From NCBI GenBank assembly GCA_964496595.1, contig CAZCAI010000124.1, forward strand, positions 1 through 15,346: a stretch of DNA of 15,346 bases, written 5' to 3'. The notes under the pieces are model-generated. The model was given only the letters and a program-made list of their open reading frames with translations. It was not told the origin of the DNA and searched no databases. Both the position numbers and the translations under genes were made by a program. This DNA is from JAAAOZ01 sp964496595. GTDB lineage: Bacteria > Chloroflexota > Anaerolineae > B4-G1 > SLSP01. Each line of letters begins with the position of its first letter. Position 1 is the first letter of the stretch. This document shows positions 6,132-14,028 of the stretch, piece after piece.

Positions 6132-6168
6132 CCGGGCACGCGAAGTTTGACTTCGCGCGCCCGGTTTT
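6132..6168. terminator. Strong bidirectional intrinsic terminator
   Basis: CCGGGC-A-CGCGAAG (6132-6145) pairs with CTTCGCG-C-GCCCGG (6151-6164) around a 5-base loop, with a single internal mismatch. TTTT follows on the plus strand (6165-6168). On the minus strand the hairpin is followed after a few bases by TTTTAT (rc of 6121-6126). It separates the convergent cassette and smc operon. Confidence 0.85.
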
Positions 6169-6201
6169 GTGTTGCCGCCTCACTTCAAGCCATCGCCGCG
6201 C

Positions 6202-9200
6202 CTAGATCACCTCGGACGGAGGCAGATCCTCCAGGCTGAGGGAGAGCACCTGCGAGACGCCATCCTCGCCCATCGAGATGCCGTAGATCGCGTCGGCAGC
6301 CTCGACGGTGCCGCGATTGTGGGTGATGATGATGAACTGCGTCTGGCGTGAAAGCTGGCGCAGCATCGAGCGGAAGCGCCCCACGTTGGCCTCGTCCAAC
6401 ATCGCATCGACCTCATCCAAGATGCAGAACGGCGTCGGGCTGACATGCATGATGGCGAAGAGCAGCGCCACCGCCGTGAGCGAGCGCTCGCCGCCGGAGA
6501 GCATCCCCAGGCCGGAGGTGCGTTTCCCCGGCGGGCGCGCGATGATCCGCACCCCCATGATCTCGCCCTCGTCCTCCTGCAACTTCAAGTTGGCCACCCC
6601 GCCGTTGAAGAGCATCTGGAAGATCCGCGAGAATTCCGACGCGATGCCCTTGAAGGTGGTGCGGAAACTGGTGTCCATCATCTCATCCAACTCCGCGATG
6701 ATCTGGCGCAGGTGCGCGGAGGCGGTCTCCAAATCCTGCAATTGATCGCGGAGGAAGGTGTGGCGCTCGGAGACCTCCTCGTATTCCGCCTGCGCGCCGG
6801 GATTGATCGGCTCCAGGCGGCGGATTTGGGTGCGCAGGTCACGAATCTCCTGCTCCAGGCCTTCCGGCAGCGCCAGCACGACGGGCAGCGGCGAGGAGAT
6901 GGTCTCCAGAGGCAGCGGCTCCTGCCCGGCGAGCGAGGCCGGCAACTCCGCCACGACGATGTCCAACGTCTCCTCGATCTCGCGGCGCAGCGACTGGACG
7001 CGCTCCTCGTAGCGCTGCGCCTCCATCTCCGCCTTGGAAAGCTGTTGCTCAACGGTGCGCAACACGCGCTTGATCTCCGTCTCTTGCGCTTCCGTCCGCG
7101 ATAGACGTTGCTCCTGCGCCTTCAACTCCTTCTCCAAGGGCGGGATCTGCCCGGCGAGCGTGTCGGCCTCCGAGCGCACACAATCATAGCGCGATTGAAG
7201 CGCCGCCAACTGCTCCGCCAACGCCGCCAACTGCGTCTCCAATGTCTCGACACGGCGCGCCCGCTCCGCGATCTGCTGCTCCATTCGCTCGGCCTCACGC
7301 CGGCGCGCCCGCAGCAACGCTCGCTGATTCTCGTACTCCTGGGTGCGCAGCGCGACCTGGGTGCGCCGCTCAACCAGCGCTGCGGAGGTTCCGGAGGCGT
7401 CCAACGCCGCCAACGCGCCGTCGACCTCCTGGCGGTGCGCCGCGATCTCCTCTAAGGACGTCTCCGCCTGCTCGCACGCCGTGATCAACTGAGTACGCGA
7501 CGAGGTCAGCTCCGCCCGCTCGGCCTCCAGCTCCTCCAGCCGCGATTGCTGCCACTCGGTCTCCTGGATGAGCTTCTCCAGAGCGCGCACACCCTGCTCC
7601 AACGCCCGGTCGGCCTCTTTGTGACGGCGCTGTGCATCGCGATGGCGCTCGGCGACGGCCACCGCCTCCTGCGAGAGCGCCGCGACCTGCGCCTCGTTCT
7701 CGCGCAACGCCGCCTGCATCCGCTCGACCCGCTGCTGCAGCGCGGCGACCTCCTCCGGCAATTGGCGCCGCTCGCGCTCGCGGCTCAACAGCTCCCCGCC
7801 GCGCGATTGTTGCTTCTGCCCGCCGGTGACCGAGCCGCCGGAGCGCACGATGTCGCCCTCCAGCGTGACGATCTGGAAGCCGCCGTGCAGTTTGCGATGC
7901 AGCGCCCGCGCCGCGTCCAAATCATCCGTCACAGCGGTGCGGCCCAACGCGAGCAGCACGGCGGGGCGATATTGCGGGTCGTAGGCGATCAGCTCCGCCG
8001 CTAAGCCGACGATACCCGGCCCCGACGGCACGCGCAACGGCTGCGAGGGGCGCAGAGTATCCAACGGCAAGAACGTGGCGCGCCCGGCGCGATGACGCTT
8101 CAGCCACGCGATGGCGGCCTGGGCGTCGTCCCACCGCCGGGCCACGATGTTCTGGAGTTGGCCCCCCAAAGCGGCGACGATGGCGCGATCCAGCTCGGGC
8201 GGGACGTGGAGCAGCGTCGCCAGCGTTCCCGGCAGGCCGTGCAACTCATCGCGCTCGGCGGCGCGCAGCGCAGCGTGGACGCCCGCGTACAACCCGGCGC
8301 CCTCGTTGTGCAAGCGCTCCAACGCCTTGAGGCGCGCCGCGACCTGTTGGAGATCGGCCTGCTGCTCCCCCAACTCGCGCCGGAGCTGCTCGTTCTCCTC
8401 GCGGGCGACGGCCTGGCGCCGCTGAAGCTCCGCCACCTCCGCCTCGACTGCATCGACTTCCGCCTGCGCCGCCTCCAGCGCGCGGCGCGCCTCGGCTACG
8501 GCCTGCTGCTGCGCGCGCCGGCGGCTCACCGCGTCCTCCAGCGTCCGCTCCAACTCGACGGTGCGCCCCGCCAACTCGCCTATCCGCGTCTCCACCTGCT
8601 CCAGGCGACTCTGCTGGGTCGTCAGGCGATGTCGGTGCTCCATCTCCTGGGATTGGATTTTACTCTGCCGCCCCAAGAGCACACGGCGCTCCTGCTCCAC
8701 CTGGCGATGCGCGGCTTCTGCCTCATCACGCTTGGCCTGAGCGGCCTCCAACTGCGCGGCGGCCTCATCGCGCGCCTGCTCCAACGTCGCGATCTCCTGC
8801 TCCTGCTCCGCTAAGGTGGCGCGGAGCGGCGCTAAGTTCGCCTCACTTTCCTCCAACCGCTGCTGCATCTGCCGGCGGCGCTCGCGGGCGACGGCCAACT
8901 CGCGCTGCTGGCGCTCGGCCGCGGTGTGCCGCTCGCTGCTTTCGCGATGCAACATCGCCAATCTCTCGCGCTGCTGTGCCAGATCATGGCGCAATTGGGC
9001 GATCCGTCCCGTCAGCGCATCAGCCTCCTCTAATTTTTGAGTGGCCTTGTCCTCGCGATATTTCACAAGCAGGCGGGCCGCATCCAGCTTAGAGAGCGCC
9101 TGGCCCCATCGATAACCATACCAGACGCGCAAGGTCTCGTGAAGGGCTTTGGTCAACCGCGCGTGTTGGTCTAGTCGCGCCGTCTGTTTCTCAAGCTGTC

Positions 9201-9810
9201 GGAGCCGAGGTTCGATCTCGCCGATGATGTCCTGCACGCGCTCCAGATTGTGGCGGGTATCCTCCAGCTTCCCGGCGGCGTCCTCGCGGCGCTGGCGATA
9301 GGGCGCGATGCCCGCCGCCTGCTCGAAAATCCCCAGGCGCTGCTCAGGGCGCAGGGAGAGTACCTGATCGACCAGGCCCTGGCCGATGATAAGGTGGGCG
9401 TCCCGCCCCAGGCCGGCGCGCCCCAGGATGTCACGCAGATCGCGCAGGAGGACTCTATTGCCGTTGAGGAGGTAGTCGGTCTTGCCATCGCGGTAGGTGC
9501 GCCGCTCGACGGTCACCTCGGCGAACTCCATCGGCAGCCAGCCATCGGTGTTATCGAAGACAATCGCCGCCCGCGCCAATCCGGCCCGCGCGCGCTTCTT
9601 GCTGCCGGCGAAAATCATATCCTCACCGGAGCGGCCGCGCATCGCCGTCATCCGCTGCTCGCCCAGCACCCAGCGGATCGCGTCGGCGACGTTGCTCTTG
9701 CCGCTGCCGTTCGGCCCCACAATGGCGGCGATGCCCGTCGGGAAGATGAAGTCGACGGCATCGGCGAAGGATTTAAAGCCTTGAGCTTCTAGTTTTTTGA
9801 GTTTGGGCAT
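6202..9810 (-). CDS. smc: Chromosome segregation ATPase SMC
   Basis: A 1202-residue SMC protein, full length for bacteria. Walker A is GPNGSGKS (32-39) followed by IRWVLGEQ. A long coiled coil leads to the hinge at about 505-660 (from LYAGVHAALRA to VRSGGSVTGG), and a second coiled coil returns to the C-terminal head with the signature LSGGE (1104-1108), Walker B FCILDEVDAMLDEANV (catalytic E1133) and the D-loop. SMC dimers with ScpA/ScpB entrap and organise DNA for chromosome compaction and segregation. It starts 6 bases after the acyltransferase stop, so it is the last gene of the operon, and its own ribosome binding site is weak. The canonical neighbours rnc and ftsY are absent, as are scpA and scpB. 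It ends in TAG, which shows TAG acts as a normal stop here. Confidence 0.97.
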   Translation of the reverse strand: MPKLKKLEAQGFKSFADAVDFIFPTGIAAIVGPNGSGKSNVADAIRWVLGEQRMTAMRGRSGEDMIFAGSKKRARAGLARAAIVFDNTDGWLPMEFAEVTVERRTYRDGKTDYLLNGNRVLLRDLRDILGRAGLGRDAHLIIGQGLVDQVLSLRPEQRLGIFEQAAGIAPYRQRREDAAGKLEDTRHNLERVQDIIGEIEPRLRQLEKQTARLDQHARLTKALHETLRVWYGYRWGQALSKLDAARLLVKYREDKATQKLEEADALTGRIAQLRHDLAQQRERLAMLHRESSERHTAAERQQRELAVARERRRQMQQRLEESEANLAPLRATLAEQEQEIATLEQARDEAAAQLEAAQAKRDEAEAAHRQVEQERRVLLGRQSKIQSQEMEHRHRLTTQQSRLEQVETRIGELAGRTVELERTLEDAVSRRRAQQQAVAEARRALEAAQAEVDAVEAEVAELQRRQAVAREENEQLRRELGEQQADLQQVAARLKALERLHNEGAGLYAGVHAALRAAERDELHGLPGTLATLLHVPPELDRAIVAALGGQLQNIVARRWDDAQAAIAWLKRHRAGRATFLPLDTLRPSQPLRVPSGPGIVGLAAELIAYDPQYRPAVLLALGRTAVTDDLDAARALHRKLHGGFQIVTLEGDIVRSGGSVTGGQKQQSRGGELLSRERERRQLPEEVAALQQRVERMQAALRENEAQVAALSQEAVAVAERHRDAQRRHKEADRALEQGVRALEKLIQETEWQQSRLEELEAERAELTSSRTQLITACEQAETSLEEIAAHRQEVDGALAALDASGTSAALVERRTQVALRTQEYENQRALLRARRREAERMEQQIAERARRVETLETQLAALAEQLAALQSRYDCVRSEADTLAGQIPPLEKELKAQEQRLSRTEAQETEIKRVLRTVEQQLSKAEMEAQRYEERVQSLRREIEETLDIVVAELPASLAGQEPLPLETISSPLPVVLALPEGLEQEIRDLRTQIRRLEPINPGAQAEYEEVSERHTFLRDQLQDLETASAHLRQIIAELDEMMDTSFRTTFKGIASEFSRIFQMLFNGGVANLKLQEDEGEIMGVRIIARPPGKRTSGLGMLSGGERSLTAVALLFAIMHVSPTPFCILDEVDAMLDEANVGRFRSMLRQLSRQTQFIIITHNRGTVEAADAIYGISMGEDGVSQVLSLSLEDLPPSEVI

Positions 9811-9816
9811 GGGGTC

Positions 9817-10746
9817 TCAGGAAAGCGCTAAGTTCTGGGGATAGCCCGCCTGCTCGCCAACCCAGACAGGGACAAATATCATCCATTGGTCGGGCTGCTG
9901 GCGGATGAATTCCTCAAATTGGGCCAAGATGCGCTGCACATTCACTTGCTGATCACGCGCGCGGTCGCCCGTGCGGATCATCTCCAGCGGCGGGTTGGCG
10001 ATGATCTGATACTCACCGTTTGTGTAGCGCGCGGTCGCGGTGACGACCAGGCAATCCGTCCGCAGGGGGATGCGGATGTAGCCCAAGGGCATCCGAGCCG
10101 GCGCGCCGAAGAACTCCACCAGCTCGTCGCCCGCGCCGATGGGCCGATCCACGCCCGTGATGACGGCGCCGCCCTCCTTCAGGCGTCGCATCGCGCTCCG
10201 CAACGAGGCCGGGGAGATCGGCGTCAGCAGCGCGCCGCCCTCCTCCCGCAATTGATTGAAGACCTCGAAGCCCGGCTCCGGGTCGGCCAGAGAGAGGACT
10301 TGCAGCGGTACGGGCATCAATTGCCCCAAGGCCAGGCCGGCCAAATCGAAGTTAGCCATGTGGCACGCAGCGATGAAGACGCCGCGCCCCGACGCCAATG
10401 CCCTTGTCAGATATAACTCGGCCTCCGAGGAGAGTCGCACCGGCGGCTTGAACTGCGTCACATCTACCCGGCCCGATCCGATGTTGTTGAACAGTTCGTA
10501 GTAGCTGCGCGCGGCCTGCTGGAAGAGGCGATACATCAGTTGATGTAGCTCCTCTTCAGTCGCATCCGGGCCGAGGACGTGCCGGAGGTTCACTTTGGCG
10601 ACGTGATAGACATCCGGCTTGAGCGCCACGAGCATCCGGGCCGCCGCGCCTGCGATGAAGTTGCCGGCGCGCGGCGGGAAAAATTTCCCCATATAGAAGG
10701 CCAATCGGGTAGGCCAGCCTTTGGCAAAGAAAGCTTTCGCGCTCAT
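9817..10746 (-). CDS. LpxL/PatA-type lysophospholipid acyltransferase
   Basis: A 309-residue membrane-associated acyltransferase of the LpxL/HtrB superfamily. It carries the catalytic H-x4-D motif at H129-D134 (FIAACHMANFDLAG), the block GAVITGVDRPIGAGDELVEF and the block ARMPLGYIRIPLRT, matching substrate-binding motifs of the family, and the closing WMIFVPVW strand. The size and style fit phosphatidylinositol-mannoside acyltransferase (PatA) relatives of Actinobacteria and Chloroflexota, which use acyl-CoA or acyl-ACP. GAGGTGA, overlapping the stop of the previous gene, acts as ribosome binding site for the ATG at 10746. Directly after a CDP-alcohol phosphatidyltransferase, it probably acylates the product, or a glycosylated form, of that enzyme. 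The exact acceptor is inference; no mannosyltransferase gene is present in the window. Confidence 0.85.
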   Translation of the reverse strand: MSAKAFFAKGWPTRLAFYMGKFFPPRAGNFIAGAAARMLVALKPDVYHVAKVNLRHVLGPDATEEELHQLMYRLFQQAARSYYELFNNIGSGRVDVTQFKPPVRLSSEAELYLTRALASGRGVFIAACHMANFDLAGLALGQLMPVPLQVLSLADPEPGFEVFNQLREEGGALLTPISPASLRSAMRRLKEGGAVITGVDRPIGAGDELVEFFGAPARMPLGYIRIPLRTDCLVVTATARYTNGEYQIIANPPLEMIRTGDRARDQQVNVQRILAQFEEFIRQQPDQWMIFVPVWVGEQAGYPQNLALS

Positions 10747-10750
10747 ACGA

Positions 10751-11338
10751 TCACCTCAGCGCCCGTGGCGCTTCGATTATAACGGGCAAACCGCGCGCCA
10801 AGCAAAGTCCCAGGGCCAGCCACGCCGCGCCGCCGGCCACCGAACTGGTCGTCAGGGCCGCCGCGCGGCCGCCGGTCTGCATGCTCAACGCCAATCCCAT
10901 GAGGAAAAAGGCAGCGGCTTTCACGATGGCGAAGGAGGTGCGCATCCAAGGGGAACTGACCAAAAAACGCCCCAGATCACTTTGGACAATATCGAAGGGC
11001 CGCAGTCCCTTGGAGGGCGCCACGGAGCGCACAGCATCCACAATAACGCCGCGCGAGAGCACAATGAGGGGGATAATGACGGGGATCATATCCAAATCCG
11101 CAAAGACGACCCACAAAACAAACTCCACCAGGCGATCCATCGCGATATCTAACACGCTGCCCAACATCGAACTTTCGCCCCGGCGACGCGCCCACCAGCC
11201 ATCGAAGCTGTCCATCGCGATGAGTATGATGATCAAGAACGCGGCGACTTGTTGCGGCGCGGCGACCGGCCGATACAACAGGCTGACGACCATGATCAGC
11301 AAGGGCAAGCGCGCCAGCGTTACGGCATTCGCGCTCAT
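10751..11338 (-). CDS. CDP-alcohol phosphatidyltransferase
   Basis: A 195-residue integral membrane enzyme that joins CDP-diacylglycerol to an alcohol with release of CMP. The full signature D-x2-D-G-x2-A-R-x8-G-x3-D-x3-D is present: D43, D46, G47, A50, R51, G60, D64 and D68, in a stretch running from AMDSFDGWWARRR to DIAMD. Hydrophobic segments before and after it give about six membrane spans. The acceptor alcohol (glycerol-3-phosphate, inositol phosphate or other) cannot be told from the motif; the neighbouring PatA-like acyltransferase and Nudix-like gene favour a phosphatidylinositol-phosphate synthase role, by analogy with mycobacteria. It overlaps the upstream gene by the four bases ATGA and ends 4 bases before the acyltransferase, so the three are tightly coupled. 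Confidence 0.9.
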   Translation of the reverse strand: MSANAVTLARLPLLIMVVSLLYRPVAAPQQVAAFLIIILIAMDSFDGWWARRRGESSMLGSVLDIAMDRLVEFVLWVVFADLDMIPVIIPLIVLSRGVIVDAVRSVAPSKGLRPFDIVQSDLGRFLVSSPWMRTSFAIVKAAAFFLMGLALSMQTGGRAAALTTSSVAGGAAWLALGLCLARGLPVIIEAPRALR

Positions 11339-12039
11339 GCCGCGTCATCCTCCACCATCAAGCCCAGGTGATCCGCTAACGCGCCGGCGCGCGCCAGATT
11401 CTGCAATCCGCGCAGCGCCAGCACCGGTCGCACAAGCGCCGTATCGGGCATCTCATCTAAAGCGTAAAATTCCACCCACGGCCGCGCCCGTAATTCAGCC
11501 AGCGGCCAGATCTTGTGATCGAGGAAATCCGTCAGCGCCGCCCGCGACACGCGCAACAGTGGCGCCTTCAGTCGGGAAAAGCCGCCGCCGCGCCACCGGT
11601 TCAGCGGCAAGAGATAGACCCCCTGCACGAGCGCGTCGGGCACCTCTGGGCCGCCGCCCAATCGCGGCGGCGTGAGGATGAAGAGATAGGGCAATCCCGG
11701 CGCGAGGTCAGCGAGCACCTCGATCTGCTCCTCCAAATTCAATACGTAGGCGTGTCCGGCAGGCAGGAGATGTACATCGCAGCGCCAGGTATCGCGGAGG
11801 TGGCGGCGGAGCGCGGGGAGCGGCGCGCGCGTCGAGTCGGCGCGGATCTTGGCCGCGCCCACGCCAATGACGGGATGGCCCTCGACCGAGCGCCCCCAAA
11901 ACTCGCGCTTCCCCAACTCGAAGTAGAAGGCATCCTCATCATAGACGATGCCCGAAAGCGAGATCAAGCGCAAACTGCGCTCCGCCGAAACAGCGTCAGA
12001 ACGATTTTTTAGTGTAGGAAATAGTTCAAAGAGATCCAT
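11335..12039 (-). CDS. Conserved protein, possibly a degenerate Nudix fold
   Basis: A 234-residue protein I cannot name securely. Residues 22-100 follow the course of a Nudix domain: a strand around RLISLSGIVYDED, a FYFELGKREFWGR turn as in Nudix proteins of this size, GVGAAKIRADS where GGKxEPGE would be, and ALRRHLRDTWRCDVHLL where the RExxEExGxxV helix would be. All the metal-binding glutamates of the Nudix box are replaced, so if the assignment is right it is not an active hydrolase. The second half (LPYLFILTPPRLGGG, a Leu-Pro-rich middle, DFLDHKIWPLAELRARPWVE) has no motif I recognise. AAGGAGG precedes the ATG at 12039. As the first gene of the lipid-smc operon with an ATGA overlap to the next, it may regulate or scaffold lipid synthesis, but that is a guess. 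Confidence 0.6.
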   Translation of the reverse strand: MDLFELFPTLKNRSDAVSAERSLRLISLSGIVYDEDAFYFELGKREFWGRSVEGHPVIGVGAAKIRADSTRAPLPALRRHLRDTWRCDVHLLPAGHAYVLNLEEQIEVLADLAPGLPYLFILTPPRLGGGPEVPDALVQGVYLLPLNRWRGGGFSRLKAPLLRVSRAALTDFLDHKIWPLAELRARPWVEFYALDEMPDTALVRPVLALRGLQNLARAGALADHLGLMVEDDAA

Positions 12040-12076
12040 ATCCCTCCTTGCGGTTCATTTCCAGGTGGTCTCAGGC

Positions 12077-12085
12077 ATTATACCA
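12077..12085 (-). promoter_or_regulatory. Extended -10 promoter of the lipid-smc operon
   Basis: On the minus strand TGGTATAAT (12085 to 12077) is a perfect extended -10. Transcription would begin near 12070 and reach the ATG at 12039 after about 30 bases. The -35 region, which falls on the end of the MFS gene, is poor. The element sits in the 65-base gap after the MFS stop and gives the operon its own start. Confidence 0.6.
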
Positions 12086-12104
12086 TACCGTCGCGGCCCT
12101 CAGA

Positions 12105-13430
12105 TTATGAGCGGGCTTCTCCGCGCGTCACCCCTTGCATCGTCACGGCCGCCAACGCAAAGAAAATCACCGGCATCAGCAAGACCAACCCATAGTTATT
12201 GAAAATCTCAATCACAAATCCGTTGAGCACCGGGCCGACGATGGCGGCCAGTTGTGAGGCCAGGTAATAGAATCCGGTAAACGTCCCAATGTTTATATCA
12301 GTATCGGAGGTGTCGATGACCATCGGCAGCGAGTTGATGTTGACCAACGCCCACGCACATCCGCCGATGCCCAGCAGCACGGCGATCACCGTCGCATTGG
12401 GTATGAAGAAACCAATCGCCAGCAGCCCGGCAAAGATCAGCAATCCCAGCGTGATGGCGCGTTTACGCCCGATTTTAGCGGAGATGTAACCGCTGGGGAT
12501 CGCGAAGATAATAAAGGTGATGTACGCCACGCTGCCTAAGATCGCCGCATTATTTTCCGTGATCTTGAGCACGTTGACGCCGTAGGAGGTGAAGAAAGTC
12601 TCGATGGCGTTGTAGCCCACGAACCACAGGAAAATCGAAAGCATCAACAGAAGCAGGCTCTTGCGGACTTCCGGCGCGACCTGGCGCGCGTTTTTGAGGA
12701 AGCCCAAGCCAATATCCTCCTCACGCTCCGGCGCGACGTTGCCATTCAGATGACGCGGCTCCTTGACAGAGAAGACCAGCATCAATAGTGCGCTAAACAT
12801 CAGCGCGCCGGCCACGATGAATGGCAATGCGATGTCCAAAGCGTAAAGCTGTGCGCCCACCAGCGTGATGATCACGCCGCCCAGACCGCCCATCAGGTTG
12901 ATGATGCCGTTGGCCTGGCTGCGCAGCGGCGAGGGCGTCAGATCGGGCATCAATGAGATGACGGGTGTGCGGAAACCGGCCATCGCCGTGATAAAGATGC
13001 CCACCACCGCGATGAAGAGCGCCAGCGGCTGACGTAACTCAGACGTCAGCCCGCTCAACTCCGGCGGGATGCTCTTCACGATCACGGGGATGAAGAGAAA
13101 AGCCAGAATCGAGATCGGCGCCAGGATCACGATAAAGGGCTTGCGCCGCCCCAAGCGCTTGACCCACACACGATCACTCCATATCCCAATCAGGGGCAAC
13201 AAGAAAAGCGCGACGATATTATCTAACGTCATAATAAAGCCCGTCCACGCCGCGCCCAACCCGAAGCCATTCGCGCGCGTTGCCATCTCGAAGGCGGGGT
13301 TGCCCGCCTGTAAGAAGATGGGGACGTAATCGTTGTAGAGCTTCCACATCACGCTCAGGCCAAAGAAGCCAAAGCCGATCAAAAAGGTCTTGCCATAATC
13401 TAATTTTGGTTTCGAGGATTGAGTCTCCAT
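12105..13430 (-). CDS. MFS transporter, SLC45/sucrose-transporter-like
   Basis: A 441-residue protein with about 12 hydrophobic segments, the size and pattern of a major facilitator. The MFS loop 2-3 signature is seen as GIWSDRVWVKRLGRRKPFIV, whose GRRKP form is typical of sucrose/SLC45-type carriers. The family-like stretch FRTPVISLMPDLTPSPLRSQ is followed by ANGIINLMGGLGG. A second copy of the loop motif occurs in the C-terminal half (GYISAKIGRKRAITLG). Such carriers move sugars or other small solutes with protons across the cytoplasmic membrane; the substrate here is unknown. GGAG lies about 7 bases before the ATG. An intrinsic terminator upstream (13485-13527) insulates it from the helix-hairpin-helix gene, so it needs its own promoter in 13431-13484, where I see no good match. 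It has no terminator of its own. Confidence 0.85.
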   Translation of the reverse strand: METQSSKPKLDYGKTFLIGFGFFGLSVMWKLYNDYVPIFLQAGNPAFEMATRANGFGLGAAWTGFIMTLDNIVALFLLPLIGIWSDRVWVKRLGRRKPFIVILAPISILAFLFIPVIVKSIPPELSGLTSELRQPLALFIAVVGIFITAMAGFRTPVISLMPDLTPSPLRSQANGIINLMGGLGGVIITLVGAQLYALDIALPFIVAGALMFSALLMLVFSVKEPRHLNGNVAPEREEDIGLGFLKNARQVAPEVRKSLLLLMLSIFLWFVGYNAIETFFTSYGVNVLKITENNAAILGSVAYITFIIFAIPSGYISAKIGRKRAITLGLLIFAGLLAIGFFIPNATVIAVLLGIGGCAWALVNINSLPMVIDTSDTDINIGTFTGFYYLASQLAAIVGPVLNGFVIEIFNNYGLVLLMPVIFFALAAVTMQGVTRGEARS

Positions 13431-13484
13431 GTAATTTCTCCGCTCCTAAAAATGATTAATTCGATAGCCAAAGAACAGACACAC

Positions 13485-13527
13485 AAAAAACCCAATGTCG
13501 AGGCTACAACCACGCCTCGACATCGGG
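13485..13527 (-). terminator. Intrinsic terminator of the helix-hairpin-helix gene
   Basis: On the minus strand the stem CCGATGTCGAGGC / GCCTCGACATTGG (13514-13526 with 13492-13504, one G-T wobble) with a 9-base loop is followed by TTTTTT (13490 to 13485). It lies 27 bases after the stop of the helix-hairpin-helix gene. Confidence 0.85.
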
Positions 13528-13553
13528 TAGAGGTCGAAATCAGCCCATTTGAA

Positions 13554-14018
13554 TCAAAGCTTCCGCTGCAAAGCTTGCAAATCCTCCCACGCCCCCCGCG
13601 AAGCCAAGCGCGCCTGATCCAACCAGGTATCGGGCTTGGCCAGCGAAAGTAGCCTTTCCTGCGCCAAAATCTCCTCCAGCCGAGTCAGTTCTGTCTGCGC
13701 CAAATCGGCATAGGTCTGGATGCCGGCATGTTGAAGGATAGCAGACGTCTTCAATCCGATACCCTTGATGCGCGTCAAATCGTCGGGAGCAGGCGACATC
13801 ATATCGTCGTCCGGCATCTTATGCAGCAGATGAGTCAAATCGATAATCTTGCTCGCCTTCATCCTGTCCATCATCTGCCGCTTCCTCAGTCGTCGCGCTT
13901 TACGCATACCCCGCAGGATCAGCGCTATCGGCACGAGCAGCAACGTCCCAATCGCCACCGCCCAGCGCTGGCGTCGCGAGAGCGCACACACCGTTTCCTG
14001 CCTCAAAATTTGACGCAT
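13554..14018 (-). CDS. Membrane-anchored helix-hairpin-helix protein
   Basis: A 154-residue protein with a single hydrophobic span at about residues 18-36 (RWAVAIGTLLLVPIALIL), a strongly basic stretch after it (RGMRKARRLRKRQ, so the C-terminal part is probably cytoplasmic), and a helix-hairpin-helix module at 78-126: DDLTRIKGIGLKTSAILQHA, then GIQTYADLAQTELTRLEEIL. The end, KPDTWLDQARLASRGAWEDL, is typical of small Chloroflexota proteins with a DUF4332-like or Pol-beta-like domain (D-L-x-R-I-x-G-I-G-x-K). The hairpins can bind DNA or protein without sequence specificity. It starts 10 bases after the cyclic-nucleotide-binding gene ends, with AGG before the ATG, so both are one transcript. Role unknown; tethering of nucleic acid to the membrane is an inference. 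Confidence 0.75.
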   Translation of the reverse strand: MRQILRQETVCALSRRQRWAVAIGTLLLVPIALILRGMRKARRLRKRQMMDRMKASKIIDLTHLLHKMPDDDMMSPAPDDLTRIKGIGLKTSAILQHAGIQTYADLAQTELTRLEEILAQERLLSLAKPDTWLDQARLASRGAWEDLQALQRKL

Positions 14019-14028
14019 CTACCTGGTC

